Below are positions 33,430 through 42,102 of a stretch of DNA of 64,000 bases, one piece after another. This DNA is from Streptomyces sp. cg36. GTDB lineage: Bacteria > Actinomycetota > Actinomycetes > Streptomycetales > Streptomycetaceae. Below the pieces are notes generated by a model. It ran no database searches. It worked only from the letters and a program-made list of their open reading frames with translations, and was not told the DNA's origin. Numbering within the stretch: the stretch's first letter is position 1; each line of letters opens with the position of its first letter. The translations under genes and the position numbers were made by a program. The stretch spans positions 5,146,001-5,210,000 of the forward strand of contig NZ_CP163520.1 in assembly GCF_041080675.1 (NCBI RefSeq), in the 5' to 3' direction.

Positions 33430-33766
33430 GGGGTGCGCCGCCCCCGCCCGGCCCCCGGTCTCCCCTGAAGGGGTGCCCGGCTCCCGGTCTCCCCTGAAGG
33501 GGTGCCCGGCTCCCGGTCTCCCCTGAAGGAGTGCCCAGGCTCCGCTCTCCCCTGAAGGAGTCCTGCCTTTCCCCGAAAGAGTGACGCGGTTTTCCACAAC
33601 CGGCGGGCCTTCCACAGCCCCCGGCACAAGTCCTCCGTCCGGCCCAGCATGGAGATCGACAGCGCAAGGGTTCGATCGGCCGTCAGGGCCGGACGGAGCC
33701 GCGACGGGACAGAAGCCGTGCGCGCCCGCGGGGTGCGCACGGACGTGGGACGGGGGAGTGGTGGGG
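33430..33766 (+). repeat. Spacer with a 29-bp tandem repeat (four units at 33450-33565)
   Basis: GGCTCCCGGTCTCCCCTGAA.GG.GTGCCC units start at 33450, 33479, 33508 and 33538; the last one decays. Each contains TCTCCCCTGAAGG. No gene is seen. The remainder (33590-33766) is the leader of the ssb gene. Confidence 0.8.
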
Positions 33767-34336
33767 ATGAACGACACACTGGTGACGCTGGTGGGGAACG
33801 CGGCGACGCGGGTGGAGTACCGCGAGACGGCGACGGGGGGAGTGGCGCGCTTCCGGCTGGCGGTGACGCCGCGCAAGTTCGACCGGCGCAAGGACGCCTG
33901 GGTCGACGGGCATTCGAGTTTCTACACGGTGTGGGCCTGGCGTTCGCTCGGCCTGAATCTGGCGAGTTCGGTGGCGGTCGGGGAACCGCTGGTGGTGCAC
34001 GGCAGGTTGCGGGTGCGCGACGAAGATCTGGACGGCCGCCGTCGATTTTCGGCCGATGTGGAGGCGATCACCGTGGGGCACGACCTGACGCGCGGGACTT
34101 CCGCGTTCCGGCGCGTGGTGAAGAGCGATTCCGCGTTCGCGCATTCATCGAAGGACGCCTTGGAAGAAGTCGGTCCGGGGGTGGGCGGGGCGGATTCGGA
34201 GACCCGTAGTGCGGGGTCGGTCGCGGCCGGTGACCAGCCGCCCCCGACGGGACCGGAAGAGGGCGCGGGGGCCCCTGGTGAACGGGGTGCGCAGGAGCTC
34301 GCCGCCCTGCCCGTCGCCGCCTGCGCGGTGCCCTGA
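33767..34336 (+). CDS. ssb: Single-stranded DNA-binding protein, SsbB-like
   Basis: A 189-aa protein with an N-terminal OB fold (LVTLVGNAATRVEYRET, RFRLAVTPRKF, FYTVWAWRSLGLNLASSVAVGEPLVVHGRL, ADVEAITVGHDL). The C-terminal tail is Gly/Pro/Glu-rich and ends in AVP, lacking the acidic DDDxPF tip that recruits replication proteins in SsbA. This matches the second, sporulation-linked SSB of Streptomyces. The start follows GTGGGG. Confidence 0.85.
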   Translation: MNDTLVTLVGNAATRVEYRETATGGVARFRLAVTPRKFDRRKDAWVDGHSSFYTVWAWRSLGLNLASSVAVGEPLVVHGRLRVRDEDLDGRRRFSADVEAITVGHDLTRGTSAFRRVVKSDSAFAHSSKDALEEVGPGVGGADSETRSAGSVAAGDQPPPTGPEEGAGAPGERGAQELAALPVAACAVP

Positions 34337-34555
34337 ACATCCCGATCCGTACCGGTGATTTGTCGATAACGCCAGGTCGACACGGGAAGCGGCGATAACG
34401 ATTCCGATTCGGATTGGTTATCTGATCGCATGACGGGGGATCAGGGGGCGCGGCCTCCATAGGATTCCCGTTACTCACGGGGCACTTGAGTCAGCAGGCG
34501 AGGCACTTCCCCCACGCGCACGCACGCGAAAGATCCTCGCCCGAAGGGGAATTCT

Positions 34556-36004
34556 GTGTTTTCAGTCGTTCACGGGTTTTCTGCACCCACGTCTGTACGC
34601 AAGCGCGGCGCCGCACGCCTCGCGGCAGCTGCCGCCGTCACCGGTCTGGTGGCCGGCGGCGCTATAGCCGGCGCGGGCACGGCGGTCGCCGACGCGCCCG
34701 GCCAGCAGCACCAGGGTGGCGCGGTCGCCACCATCAAGGGCCTGGACCCGGACGCCTCGGACAAGGCCGTCATCCACCAGCGCGGCGGTGACCGCCCCGT
34801 GTCGGCCGGTCTGTTCCAGATGGTCGTCGACGGCGGCGGCACCCTCCGTACGTACTGCATCGACGTCCACAACCCGACCCAGCCCTCCGCGCGCTACCAG
34901 GAGACCCCCTGGAGCGGCACCTCGCTGAGCGGGAACCCCGACGCGGGCAAGATCCGCTGGATCCTCGAGCACTCGTACCCGCAGGTGAACGATCTGACGG
35001 CGCTCGCCAAGTCGGCCGGGCTCAAGGGCCAGCTGTCCAACGGCACGGCCGCCGCCGCCACCCAGGTCGCCATCTGGCGCTACTCGGACCACGTCCAGGT
35101 GGACGCCGTGGACCCGCAGGCCAAGCTGCTGGCGAACTGGCTGACGAAGTCGGCGCAGACGGTCGAGGAGCCGAAGGCGTCGCTGACCCTCGACAACCCG
35201 GCGGTCTCCGGCAAGGCGGGCTCCAAGCTCGGCCCGGTCACCGTGCGCACCAACGCCGACAAGGTCTCGGTCACCCCGTCCGAGGAGCTCAAGGCGGCCG
35301 GTGTCAAGGTCGTCAACAAGGCGGGCCAGCCCGCCACGACCGCGAAGAACGGCTCGCAGCTCTTCTTCGACGTGCCCGCGGGCGCCCAGCCGGGCTCCGG
35401 CTCGGTGACCGTCCAGGCGACCACCCAGGTCCCGGTCGGCCGCGCGTTCGCCAGTGAGTCCAAGAGCCAGACGCAGATCCTCGCCGGATCCAGCGACTCC
35501 ACGGTCTCCGCCACCGCCAAGGCCACCTGGGCCAAGCAGGGCGCCATTCCGGCCCTGACCGCCGCGAAGAACTGCGCCAAGGGCGGCGTGGACATCACGG
35601 CGACCAACAAGGGCGACGAGGCGTTCACCTTCAAGCTCGCGGGCTTCTCGTACACGATCGCCGCGGGCCAGTCCAAGACCGTCACCGTGCCGGTCGCCGA
35701 GGACCAGGCGTACGACTTCGTGATCACCGGGCCGAACGGCTTCAAGCAGGAGTTCAAGGGCGTCCTGGACTGCAAGACCGCCGGCACCCCCAGCACCAAG
35801 CCGTCGTCGCAGCCCAGCCCCGCCACCGCGGGCGGCACCTCGTCCGGCTCCACCTCCGGCACCACCGGCGGCGGTGACCTGGCGGAGACCGGTTCCTCCA
35901 GCTCCACCCCGATGATCGCGGGCGTCGCGGTCGCGCTGGTCGCCATAGGCGGCGGCGCGGTGTTCTTCCTCCGCCGCAAGAAGGCCGGGACCGCCGGGCA
36001 CTGA
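34556..36004 (+). CDS. Sortase-anchored thioester-domain surface protein (LAETG)
   Basis: A 482-aa surface protein. A Sec-type signal (VRKRGAARLAAAAAVTGLVAGG) ends near AVADA. A TQxA/thioester domain has Cys101 in TYCIDVHNP and Gln170 in AATQVAIWRYSD, the pair expected to form an intramolecular thioester. Ig-like repeat regions follow, then a Ser/Thr/Gly stalk. LAETG at 442-446 precedes a membrane span and RRKK, a sortase E/class-F-type anchor. GTG 34556 follows GAAGGGGA. A possible TAGGAT -10 lies at 34460-34465. Such proteins bind host or hyphal surfaces covalently. Confidence 0.88.
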   Translation: MFSVVHGFSAPTSVRKRGAARLAAAAAVTGLVAGGAIAGAGTAVADAPGQQHQGGAVATIKGLDPDASDKAVIHQRGGDRPVSAGLFQMVVDGGGTLRTYCIDVHNPTQPSARYQETPWSGTSLSGNPDAGKIRWILEHSYPQVNDLTALAKSAGLKGQLSNGTAAAATQVAIWRYSDHVQVDAVDPQAKLLANWLTKSAQTVEEPKASLTLDNPAVSGKAGSKLGPVTVRTNADKVSVTPSEELKAAGVKVVNKAGQPATTAKNGSQLFFDVPAGAQPGSGSVTVQATTQVPVGRAFASESKSQTQILAGSSDSTVSATAKATWAKQGAIPALTAAKNCAKGGVDITATNKGDEAFTFKLAGFSYTIAAGQSKTVTVPVAEDQAYDFVITGPNGFKQEFKGVLDCKTAGTPSTKPSSQPSPATAGGTSSGSTSGTTGGGDLAETGSSSSTPMIAGVAVALVAIGGGAVFFLRRKKAGTAGH

Positions 36005-36055
36005 CCCAGCGGCTCCGAGGGGCGGCACCGCCCACTCGGAGTGACCACCTCGTGA

Positions 36056-36093
36056 CAGTGGCCCCGGTGAGCACAGGCACACCGGGGCCACTG
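36056..36093 (+). terminator. Terminator of the thioester-domain gene
   Basis: A 14-bp perfect stem (36056-36069 with 36080-36093) and a 10-nt loop. Confidence 0.75.
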
Positions 36094-36159
36094 GCGTTCC
36101 CGGACGCCGCAGGTCGGCGTTCCGCGCGACTACCCGTTTCCGCCGAGGGGTGGCGGTAC

Positions 36160-36174
36160 GGCAAGATGGGGTGT
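36160..36174. other. Attachment site, integrase end (att core copy 1)
   Basis: GGCAAGATGGGGTGT is repeated exactly at 50867-50881. It marks the integrase-proximal boundary of the AICE. Confidence 0.8.
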
Positions 36175-36200
36175 TACTAGCCTCCCGCCCCCGGAAAACC

Positions 36201-36235
36201 GCCCCCCACCTGCGGCGGAACCGCAAGCGGGGGGC
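36201..36235 (-). terminator. Terminator of the integrase gene
   Basis: GCCCCCC (36201-36207) pairs with GGGGGGC (36229-36235) and encloses an inner TGCGG/CCGCA stem. On the minus strand it is followed by GGTTTTCC, 4 nt past the integrase stop. Confidence 0.7.
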
Positions 36236-36239
36236 AGTC

Positions 36240-37505
36240 TCATGCCGCCTGGGCCGTCCCTGGGCCGTGATCATGAGAACCGGGCCCCTGGAAGACGCGA
36301 TCCACGGCCTTACGTGTCCGCCCCTCGCTGCTCGGCATCAGGTGTGTGTAGACGCGCAGCGTGAACCCCGGGTCGCTGTGACCCAGGTACGTACTCAGCG
36401 CCTTGACGCTCTCTCCGGCGTCCAGCAGCACCGACGCGTAGAAGTGCCTGAGCGCGTGCATGCCGTGCTCGCGGGCCGCTGCGTACCGCTTGCCCTTCTC
36501 CGGCTGCGGGATCACGCCAGCAGCCGCGAGAGCGGGCTTCCACGACTGGTCGTTGAAGGCGCTGCGCCACACCGCGTTGTCCGCGTTGCTCGTGAACACC
36601 AGGGACTTGGTGAGCGGTTCCCCCTCCGGCGTCAGCCACGGCAAGGTCACCTTGACCGGAGGGAAGCGGCGTAGGTGCTCAGCGAGCGCGCTCCCTACCG
36701 CGCTCGGCAGGGGTACGTCCCGGACCTTGCCTCGCTTCGGTGGGGCGAACACGAGCGTTCCGTGCACACGCTTCACCTGGAAGCCGACATGAACCCAGCC
36801 GGTGAGGAAGCCGACTTCATCCACGGGCAAGCCGAAGATCTCGCCCTGACGCAACCCGCACCCTGCCCCGACGTCGACCATGGCCCGGTAGTGCTCGGGC
36901 AGCGCGGCCCGCACGGCGAACGCCTGCTCGGCCGTCCACGGCCGTACGCGGGTCGGCACCGGCTGCGGCGCCTTGACCGACGTGGCACGGCACGGGTTGC
37001 GCCGCAGGATGCCGTCATCGACCGCAGCGTTCATGACGGATGAGACGTTCTCGAAGATCGAGCGGCGGTACGTGGCCGACGGGATCGCCTGCTTCAACTC
37101 GCCGGACCAGTCCCGGATGTGCTCGGGCTTGAACGAGGAGAGCGGCCGGGACCCGATGTACGGGTAGGCGTGCAGCCGCAGCCGCGACTCGACGGCCGCC
37201 CGGCTGGTCTCGTCCGTGGTCTGGCTCTTGACCCACTTCTCAGCGAATTGCCGGAAGGTGGTCCGGCTCGCACGCGGGTCGATGTACTCGCCACGCGCCA
37301 TGTCGGCTTCGATCTGCGCCAACCACTGGTCGGCGAGCCTCTTCTGCTTGTCGGGGAAGGACTTGGACTTCTCGGTACCGTCCGGCCCGATATAGCGAGC
37401 GCGGTAGCGCAGCCCGATGCCGTAGCGGTCGCTCTTGACCCGGCGGGACTTGCCGTCGGCGCCGATCTCGGTCTTGTACCAGCGGTCTTGGATGTGGCCT
37501 GCCAC
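36240..37505 (-). CDS. int: Tyrosine site-specific recombinase (AICE integrase)
   Basis: A 421-aa tyrosine recombinase. SAM-like core-binding region TTFRQFAEKWVKSQ lies at 82-95. The catalytic set is Arg219 (CGLRQGE), His350 and Arg353 (HALRHFY), His376 (LGHSDP) and nucleophile Tyr386 (RVYTHL). The N-terminal arm-binding domain (about 1-75) is present. It is oriented toward the att core, 66 bp away. It catalyses integration into, and with Xis excision from, the ettA upstream site. Confidence 0.95.
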   Translation of the reverse strand: MAGHIQDRWYKTEIGADGKSRRVKSDRYGIGLRYRARYIGPDGTEKSKSFPDKQKRLADQWLAQIEADMARGEYIDPRASRTTFRQFAEKWVKSQTTDETSRAAVESRLRLHAYPYIGSRPLSSFKPEHIRDWSGELKQAIPSATYRRSIFENVSSVMNAAVDDGILRRNPCRATSVKAPQPVPTRVRPWTAEQAFAVRAALPEHYRAMVDVGAGCGLRQGEIFGLPVDEVGFLTGWVHVGFQVKRVHGTLVFAPPKRGKVRDVPLPSAVGSALAEHLRRFPPVKVTLPWLTPEGEPLTKSLVFTSNADNAVWRSAFNDQSWKPALAAAGVIPQPEKGKRYAAAREHGMHALRHFYASVLLDAGESVKALSTYLGHSDPGFTLRVYTHLMPSSEGRTRKAVDRVFQGPGSHDHGPGTAQAA

Positions 37506-37576
37506 TTCGGAACTCCTCTGGAACGTGAGCAGGGACGCGACCGGGGGTGGTCGCGTCCCTGCGTGGGGTGGTGGGT

Positions 37577-37813
37577 TCAGTCGTCGTCGTGGTCGGAGAG
37601 GTCGTCGACCCAGGCACGGACCGCGGCGGGGTCGTAACGCACGTGCCTGCCGACGCGGAAGCCGGGCGGCCCTATGCGCTTCTTGCGCCAGGTGTAGAGC
37701 GTCTCGACGCTCTCCAGGGCGAACAGGGCCACCAGGTCTTCGGGGGTGAGGTAGCGGTCCGGGAGTCCGGCCCGCAGGGTGGCGCGCGGATCGCTGGACG
37801 TGGGCGTGGCCAT
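37577..37813 (-). CDS. xis: Excisionase-type HTH protein (Xis)
   Basis: A 78-aa MerR-like/HTH_17 DNA-binding protein. YLTPEDLVALFALESVETLYTWRKKRIGPPGFRVGRHVRYDPAAVRAWV is the complete fold in three successive segments. It ends in an acidic DDLSDHDDD tail. It lies 71 bp upstream of int in the same direction, the usual xis-int order, and directs excision. Confidence 0.9.
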   Translation of the reverse strand: MATPTSSDPRATLRAGLPDRYLTPEDLVALFALESVETLYTWRKKRIGPPGFRVGRHVRYDPAAVRAWVDDLSDHDDD

Positions 37814-38278
37814 GGCGGCGGGTCTCCTCGTGTCCGGTAGCGCGTAGGGGAGGGGGAGTTGGGTCTGTGCTGTCCGAAGCGGGGATTTCTGCGTCATCGC
37901 GTCACGTGCGTCAATCAGGCTGCTGACCTGCGGGTTTCGGTGACGCAGCCGGGCAGGGGCTGCGTCACCGGTGACACGGGCTCCCGTCACGGGGATGACG
38001 CAGTGACGGGCGATGACGCACGATTTGCCGTCTGCGTCACGCCCTGTTGCCGCAGGTCAGGGGCTGTCTGTCGGGCCGGTGGTGACGTAGTGACGCAGGT
38101 CTTCCCCTCTTAGGACAAAGAAAAGGGGGGTGGTGTCTGTGGTTGTGCGTCGCTCTGTCAGGGCGTGAAGAAGGAGCCGCTTCGCGGCGCGACTCGTGCC
38201 AGGGCGGCTGCGCCGCCGGAACAGCAAGAGGAGCACACCCGGCGCGGCGTGCTCCTCTTGCTTGTCCACCCGGCGGCC
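37814..38278. repeat. Iteron-like array TGACGCA/TGCGTCA (candidate replication origin)
   Basis: A 465-bp region without a convincing gene. Eight copies of the 7-mer lie within 208 bp: TGCGTCA at 37890, 37907, 37961 and 38033, and TGACGCA at 37941, 37996, 38014 and 38091. Longer GTGACGCAG/CTGCGTCAC forms are at 37940, 37960, 38032 and 38090. The last 180 bp include the A-rich AGGACAAAGAAAAGGGG. The position next to the replication gene suggests an origin or a replication/excision control region. Confidence 0.65.
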
Positions 38279-39763
38279 TCAGAACGCGGGCTGCTGCTCG
38301 GGCTCCGGGGGCGGGGCCTGGCGGGTGATCTCGATGTAGCGGGCGGCGCTGGTGCGGCCCCAGTCGACCAGGACGCCTCGGGCGGCCAGGGTGGGCTGGA
38401 TGCGCCGCAGCCGGTCGGAGAGCACCTTGCCGGTGGTCGGCCACCCCTTGGGCAGGGGGCGGCATTCCTCGCCGCTGTAGAGGGCGGTGAGGGCGTGCAG
38501 CCATTCCGCGGACGTCATCCGCACGTCCTCGCCCGGGGCGAGCCCGCCGGCGTGCTTGAGGACCGTCTGTGCGAGCAGGTCGCCCTCGATGACGTCGTCG
38601 TTCAGGTCGTCCAGGCTGGCCCGGTAGGCGGCCAGCGTCCCGAAGCCGGTGGCCGCGTCGAGCTGCGCGCACAGGTGGGCGAAGTCCGCCATCCGCAGGT
38701 CGGTAGGCGTCTCCGCCTGCACCGCCCGGACCTTGACGGCCAGGTCGAGCAGGGAGCCGAGGACTGCGGGCAGGATCTCGGCGTACTCCGCCCACAGCTC
38801 CGCCTCGGTGCGCCGCACCTTGGGACGCTCCAGACGCAGGGTGAGGAGGCGTTCTGCGAGGTCGGGGCGGATGACGCCGACGTCGATCCCGGTCAGCAGC
38901 ATCGGGCGCCGGTAGCGGGAGCGGACCACGTCCCCGTCCGTGAACAGCGCGCGCTTGATGCTCTCGGCCCCGGTGATGACGCAGCACATCAGGTCGGACA
39001 GGTCGGGGGGCAGGTGCGAGAGGTTGTCGAGAGCGGTGATCCATCCGGCGGCCACGGCCGTGATCATGTTCTCTTCGTCCTTCGGCGCGCGGCGCAGGTC
39101 GCCGGTCATGCCTTCGATGATCCGCACGAGCATCCGCCCGCCGGTCGACTTGCCTGCCCCCTGCGGGCCGGTCAGGAACGGCGCCGGGACGGGTGCGGAG
39201 GGTTCCAGACAGCCGATGAGCCAGGCCAGGGCCAGGGCTTCGGTCTTGGCGTCGGCGAAGTTGCACAGCCGCAGCAGCAGGTCCAGCCCCTTGCCGTTGG
39301 TGTCCCTGGCCGGCAGGGGGAGTTCGCCGGTGAGCTGGGTGCGGCGCCAGCAGACCTCTTCGGGGTCGGGGACGCGGATGTCCCACCCGGTGGGGTGGAT
39401 GCGCACCGACTGGCCGTCATCGCGGCCCAGGTCCAGCCAGGTGGCTTGGTCGAAGCCGGGGGCGACGCGGATGTGGGTGGGCTGTACCGGCTCGGTGAGG
39501 GCGAGTGCTTCGATCAAGTCCAACGCCTCCTTGAGGGCGGTTCCGTTGAAGACGCCGACCCCGTCGCGGAAGAGGCCGACCATGAGTTCCTGGCGGTGGC
39601 TCCCGCTGGTTCCTTGGGAGCGGATGGGGCGGGCCACAGGGTGGCCGGTGAGCTGCGCGTAGACGGTGCCGTCGATGGTGCGGAAGTAGCGGAAGTGGCC
39701 CTGGGCGTAGTCGGTGATGACCTGCCGGGCCGGGCTCTTGTCGTCCTCGGACAAGGCGTTCAC
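38279..39763 (-). CDS. AICE replication ATPase/helicase-like protein
   Basis: A 494-aa protein. Walker A GPQGAGKST is at 199-207, and FLTGPQGAGKS is followed by acid-rich Walker B-like WITALDNLSHL. The sensor/arginine area is RRPMLLTGIDVGVIRPDL. The C-terminal stretch resembles the wHTH of phage D5/P4-type primase-helicases. The GTG start overlaps the Prim-Pol stop by 4 nt. Together they form the replication module used when the element is excised. Confidence 0.8.
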   Translation of the reverse strand: MNALSEDDKSPARQVITDYAQGHFRYFRTIDGTVYAQLTGHPVARPIRSQGTSGSHRQELMVGLFRDGVGVFNGTALKEALDLIEALALTEPVQPTHIRVAPGFDQATWLDLGRDDGQSVRIHPTGWDIRVPDPEEVCWRRTQLTGELPLPARDTNGKGLDLLLRLCNFADAKTEALALAWLIGCLEPSAPVPAPFLTGPQGAGKSTGGRMLVRIIEGMTGDLRRAPKDEENMITAVAAGWITALDNLSHLPPDLSDLMCCVITGAESIKRALFTDGDVVRSRYRRPMLLTGIDVGVIRPDLAERLLTLRLERPKVRRTEAELWAEYAEILPAVLGSLLDLAVKVRAVQAETPTDLRMADFAHLCAQLDAATGFGTLAAYRASLDDLNDDVIEGDLLAQTVLKHAGGLAPGEDVRMTSAEWLHALTALYSGEECRPLPKGWPTTGKVLSDRLRRIQPTLAARGVLVDWGRTSAARYIEITRQAPPPEPEQQPAF

Positions 39764-40596
39764 ATCCCCAGTGCGGTGCGGGCGTTGGCCCACGCGTCGG
39801 CGCAGTGCCGGGGCGTCTCGCCCTTGCCTTGCGCGGCGGTGAAGAGCCGGGCGACGTCGGCGTCGGTGAGGCAGCCGCACCGGCCGTGGCGGGAGAGCAC
39901 GGCCAGGAACGTGGCGTAGACCGTGGCGTGCACACCGCTGGACGCGTCGCTGATCCGCTGTTCCGCCATCTCCAGGCCCCGGCGCAGGTAGGCGGGGGTG
40001 CGGTGCGGGCATGTCCCGCCCCCTGGCCGCACGGACACGCCGACCACGGGCAAGGTGGGCCGGTGCACGGGCGGTTTCACGGCCAGTGCGCGGACCGCGT
40101 CCGGCAGTGCCGCGAGCGGGCCGGTGCCGGGGCCGAGCCAGCGGGCGTAGGCCATGGTCGACTTGATGTCGACGCCGGGCCGCACGCTGTTCGGGGAGGG
40201 CATGGTGCCCTGGTAGATCCAGTGTTCGCCCCGGGTGGTCGGCACGGTCCGAGTGGCGGGCAGCATCCGGCGGGCCCAGTCGACGGCCGCCGTGTCGTCC
40301 AGGTCGACGACGGTGAGTCCGGCGCCTCCGGGGTGGTAGGCGACACCGACCGCACGGCGCCACGCCCGCACCCAAGCCAGCGAGCTGATGATGTCGGGGT
40401 CGGTGTTGGCGGCGGCCCAGGCGTGGCACGGGGCGGGGCACTGGCACGGGCCCGGCGTCTTCATGTTCGGCCGCCCGCCGCACGCGTTGTTCGCGCAGGT
40501 CGGGCAGTTCCCGAACGGCACCTTGCCCTCACGCAGGGGCAGTACCGGCATGCTCGCCTTGGCGAGCCCGAGGGCGGTGTTGAGCAGGTCGTTCAT
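39760..40596 (-). CDS. Bifunctional DNA primase/polymerase (Prim-Pol) of the AICE
   Basis: A 278-aa archaeo-eukaryotic-type Prim-Pol. The metal site is GLTVVDLDD (Asp98, Asp100) and TTRGEHWIYQG is the conserved 'T.RG.H.y' block. Cys residues between 31 and 57 (CPTCANNACGG, CQCPAPC) form a zinc knuckle inserted near the N-terminus. PGVDIKSTMAY fits the third metal-site strand. It is coupled by ATGA to the methyltransferase upstream. This defines the RepPP type of AICE replication. Confidence 0.88.
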   Translation of the reverse strand: MNDLLNTALGLAKASMPVLPLREGKVPFGNCPTCANNACGGRPNMKTPGPCQCPAPCHAWAAANTDPDIISSLAWVRAWRRAVGVAYHPGGAGLTVVDLDDTAAVDWARRMLPATRTVPTTRGEHWIYQGTMPSPNSVRPGVDIKSTMAYARWLGPGTGPLAALPDAVRALAVKPPVHRPTLPVVGVSVRPGGGTCPHRTPAYLRRGLEMAEQRISDASSGVHATVYATFLAVLSRHGRCGCLTDADVARLFTAAQGKGETPRHCADAWANARTALGM

Positions 40597-41234
40597 GCGG
40601 CGGCACTCCCCTCAAGGGCGAGGTACTGGGTGGCGATCCACTGGGTGTAGGCGGGGGGTACGGCCTGGCGGGCTTCGATGTTGGTCATCCAGGTGCAGCC
40701 CATGGCGTCGGCGTAGGCACGTTCGCCCTTGTGCGCGAAGGCGAGAAGGTCTTTGCGGTGCCAGCAGGGCGGCAGCAGGTCGCCGCCCCCGCCCCATGAC
40801 GTCTCGAACACGCGGTGGCGGCGCAGGTTGAGGCCGAACTGGGTGCCGCATAGCACGTAGTCGGCCCGCAGGGTGCCGTCCCAGGCAGCCTCGGGAACGT
40901 TCTCGATGACCCAGGGCAGCCCGCATTCCTTCAGCCGTGTGCGGCCGGGGGTGATGAGGTCGGGGTGGTCGGCCCGGTTGCCGCGCCAGGCCGTGACACG
41001 GGCCTTGTTCTGGCACGGCCAAGAGGCATGGACCAGGTCGAAACCGTCCAATGGGAAGGTCAGGGCGTTGGCTTGGTGGAACGTGAACGGGTAGTTCGGC
41101 TGGGGCCGGTGGTCAACGCCGGTGACGTCGAAGCCGGCGAGGTAGTAGCCCATGGACAGGCCGCCCGCCCCGCAGCACAGATCTAGCACCTTCAGCCCGT
41201 TCGGGCGGCGCAGCGGCAGCACGCGGGCGCTCAC
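40593..41234 (-). CDS. Small DNA cytosine methyltransferase-like protein 1
   Basis: A 213-aa protein. Motif I is VLDLCCGAGGLSMGY (16-30), the catalytic-loop equivalent is HASWPCQ (WPC at 72-74, where C5 enzymes have PPC), motif VI is VIENVPEA (109-116), and LRRHRVFE is motif VIII-like. It is much shorter than typical C5 methyltransferases and has no room for a full target-recognition domain. It is homologous to the next gene (VPPAYTQW ending). It may protect the element from host restriction. Confidence 0.75.
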   Translation of the reverse strand: MSARVLPLRRPNGLKVLDLCCGAGGLSMGYYLAGFDVTGVDHRPQPNYPFTFHQANALTFPLDGFDLVHASWPCQNKARVTAWRGNRADHPDLITPGRTRLKECGLPWVIENVPEAAWDGTLRADYVLCGTQFGLNLRRHRVFETSWGGGGDLLPPCWHRKDLLAFAHKGERAYADAMGCTWMTNIEARQAVPPAYTQWIATQYLALEGSAAA

Positions 41235-41923
41235 GCCGCCACCTCCCACGCCGGGGCCAGCGCTGCGCGTACGGCGTGTCCGATCCACTGGGTGTAGGCG
41301 GGCGGGATGCATTCGCGGATGCCGTCCCGGTTCATCCACGGCACCCCAAGGACGCGGCGGGCCAGGTCGACGCCGGAGAAGTTCCCGACGAACTGCCCGT
41401 AGTGGCCGGGCGGGACGGGGCGGCCCATCTTGGCCTGCGGCACCAGGTGCACCGGGTGGTCAGGCTGGGTCAGGCTCAGGCCGCCGCTGGTCTCGAAGAA
41501 CCGGTGCCGGTAGGTCTCCAGGGCGAACATCGGCCCGCACAGCATCACCGGAGCACGCAGCTTGAGGACCGCGCCGCTCACGTTCTCCATCACCCACGGC
41601 CGCCCGGTTGTCTCAAGGGCCGTACGGGTGGGCGCGATCAGGTCGGGGTGGGTGTTGCCCTGGATGCGCTGGCACTCGCTGTCGTGCTGGCACGGCGGCG
41701 AGGCGTGGATGACGTCGAACTCCGCCCCGTGCGCGAGGACGAACGCGATCGCGTCGGCCTGTACGAACCGGTACGGGTAGCGGGGCTGCGGGACGTGGTC
41801 CACGCCGGTCACGTCGAACCCGGCGTCGGCGTATCCCTTGGCGCCGCCGCCCTGGCAGCAGAACAGATCCAGTAGGCGCGGCCTGCGGCCGCACACTCGC
41901 CGGATGCCGGTGGGTTGCGTCAT
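41231..41923 (-). CDS. Small DNA cytosine methyltransferase-like protein 2
   Basis: A 230-aa protein. Motif I is LLDLFCCQGGGAKGY, the catalytic PPC is at 76-78 (HASPPCQ), ENV at 113-115 (VMENVSG), and YRHRFFE follows. Both it and its neighbour end with PPAYTQWI. The ATG at 41923 was chosen for the GGAGGT 7 nt upstream. It is divergent from the HNH gene at 42103. The catalytic Cys is intact, so activity is likely; the specificity is unknown. Confidence 0.78.
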   Translation of the reverse strand: MTQPTGIRRVCGRRPRLLDLFCCQGGGAKGYADAGFDVTGVDHVPQPRYPYRFVQADAIAFVLAHGAEFDVIHASPPCQHDSECQRIQGNTHPDLIAPTRTALETTGRPWVMENVSGAVLKLRAPVMLCGPMFALETYRHRFFETSGGLSLTQPDHPVHLVPQAKMGRPVPPGHYGQFVGNFSGVDLARRVLGVPWMNRDGIRECIPPAYTQWIGHAVRAALAPAWEVAA

Positions 41924-42102
41924 GCTGGAGACCTCCACAGGTCTGTTGCTGGCAGGTGGACAGGGCGGCCCCGGACTTTGGCGAGACGGGGGCCGCCCTC
42001 TGTGCGTGGAACCACCGAGCTGCCCGGATGGGGTTGTCAGTGGCAGGGGTTACGTTGACCGGGGCGTGCCTGGGGCACGGAGGCCAGATACCGGGAGTGC
42101 TG

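Noticed and set aside
33450..33565. CRISPR array
   Set aside because: Units are contiguous with no unique spacers, they decay, and no cas genes are present.
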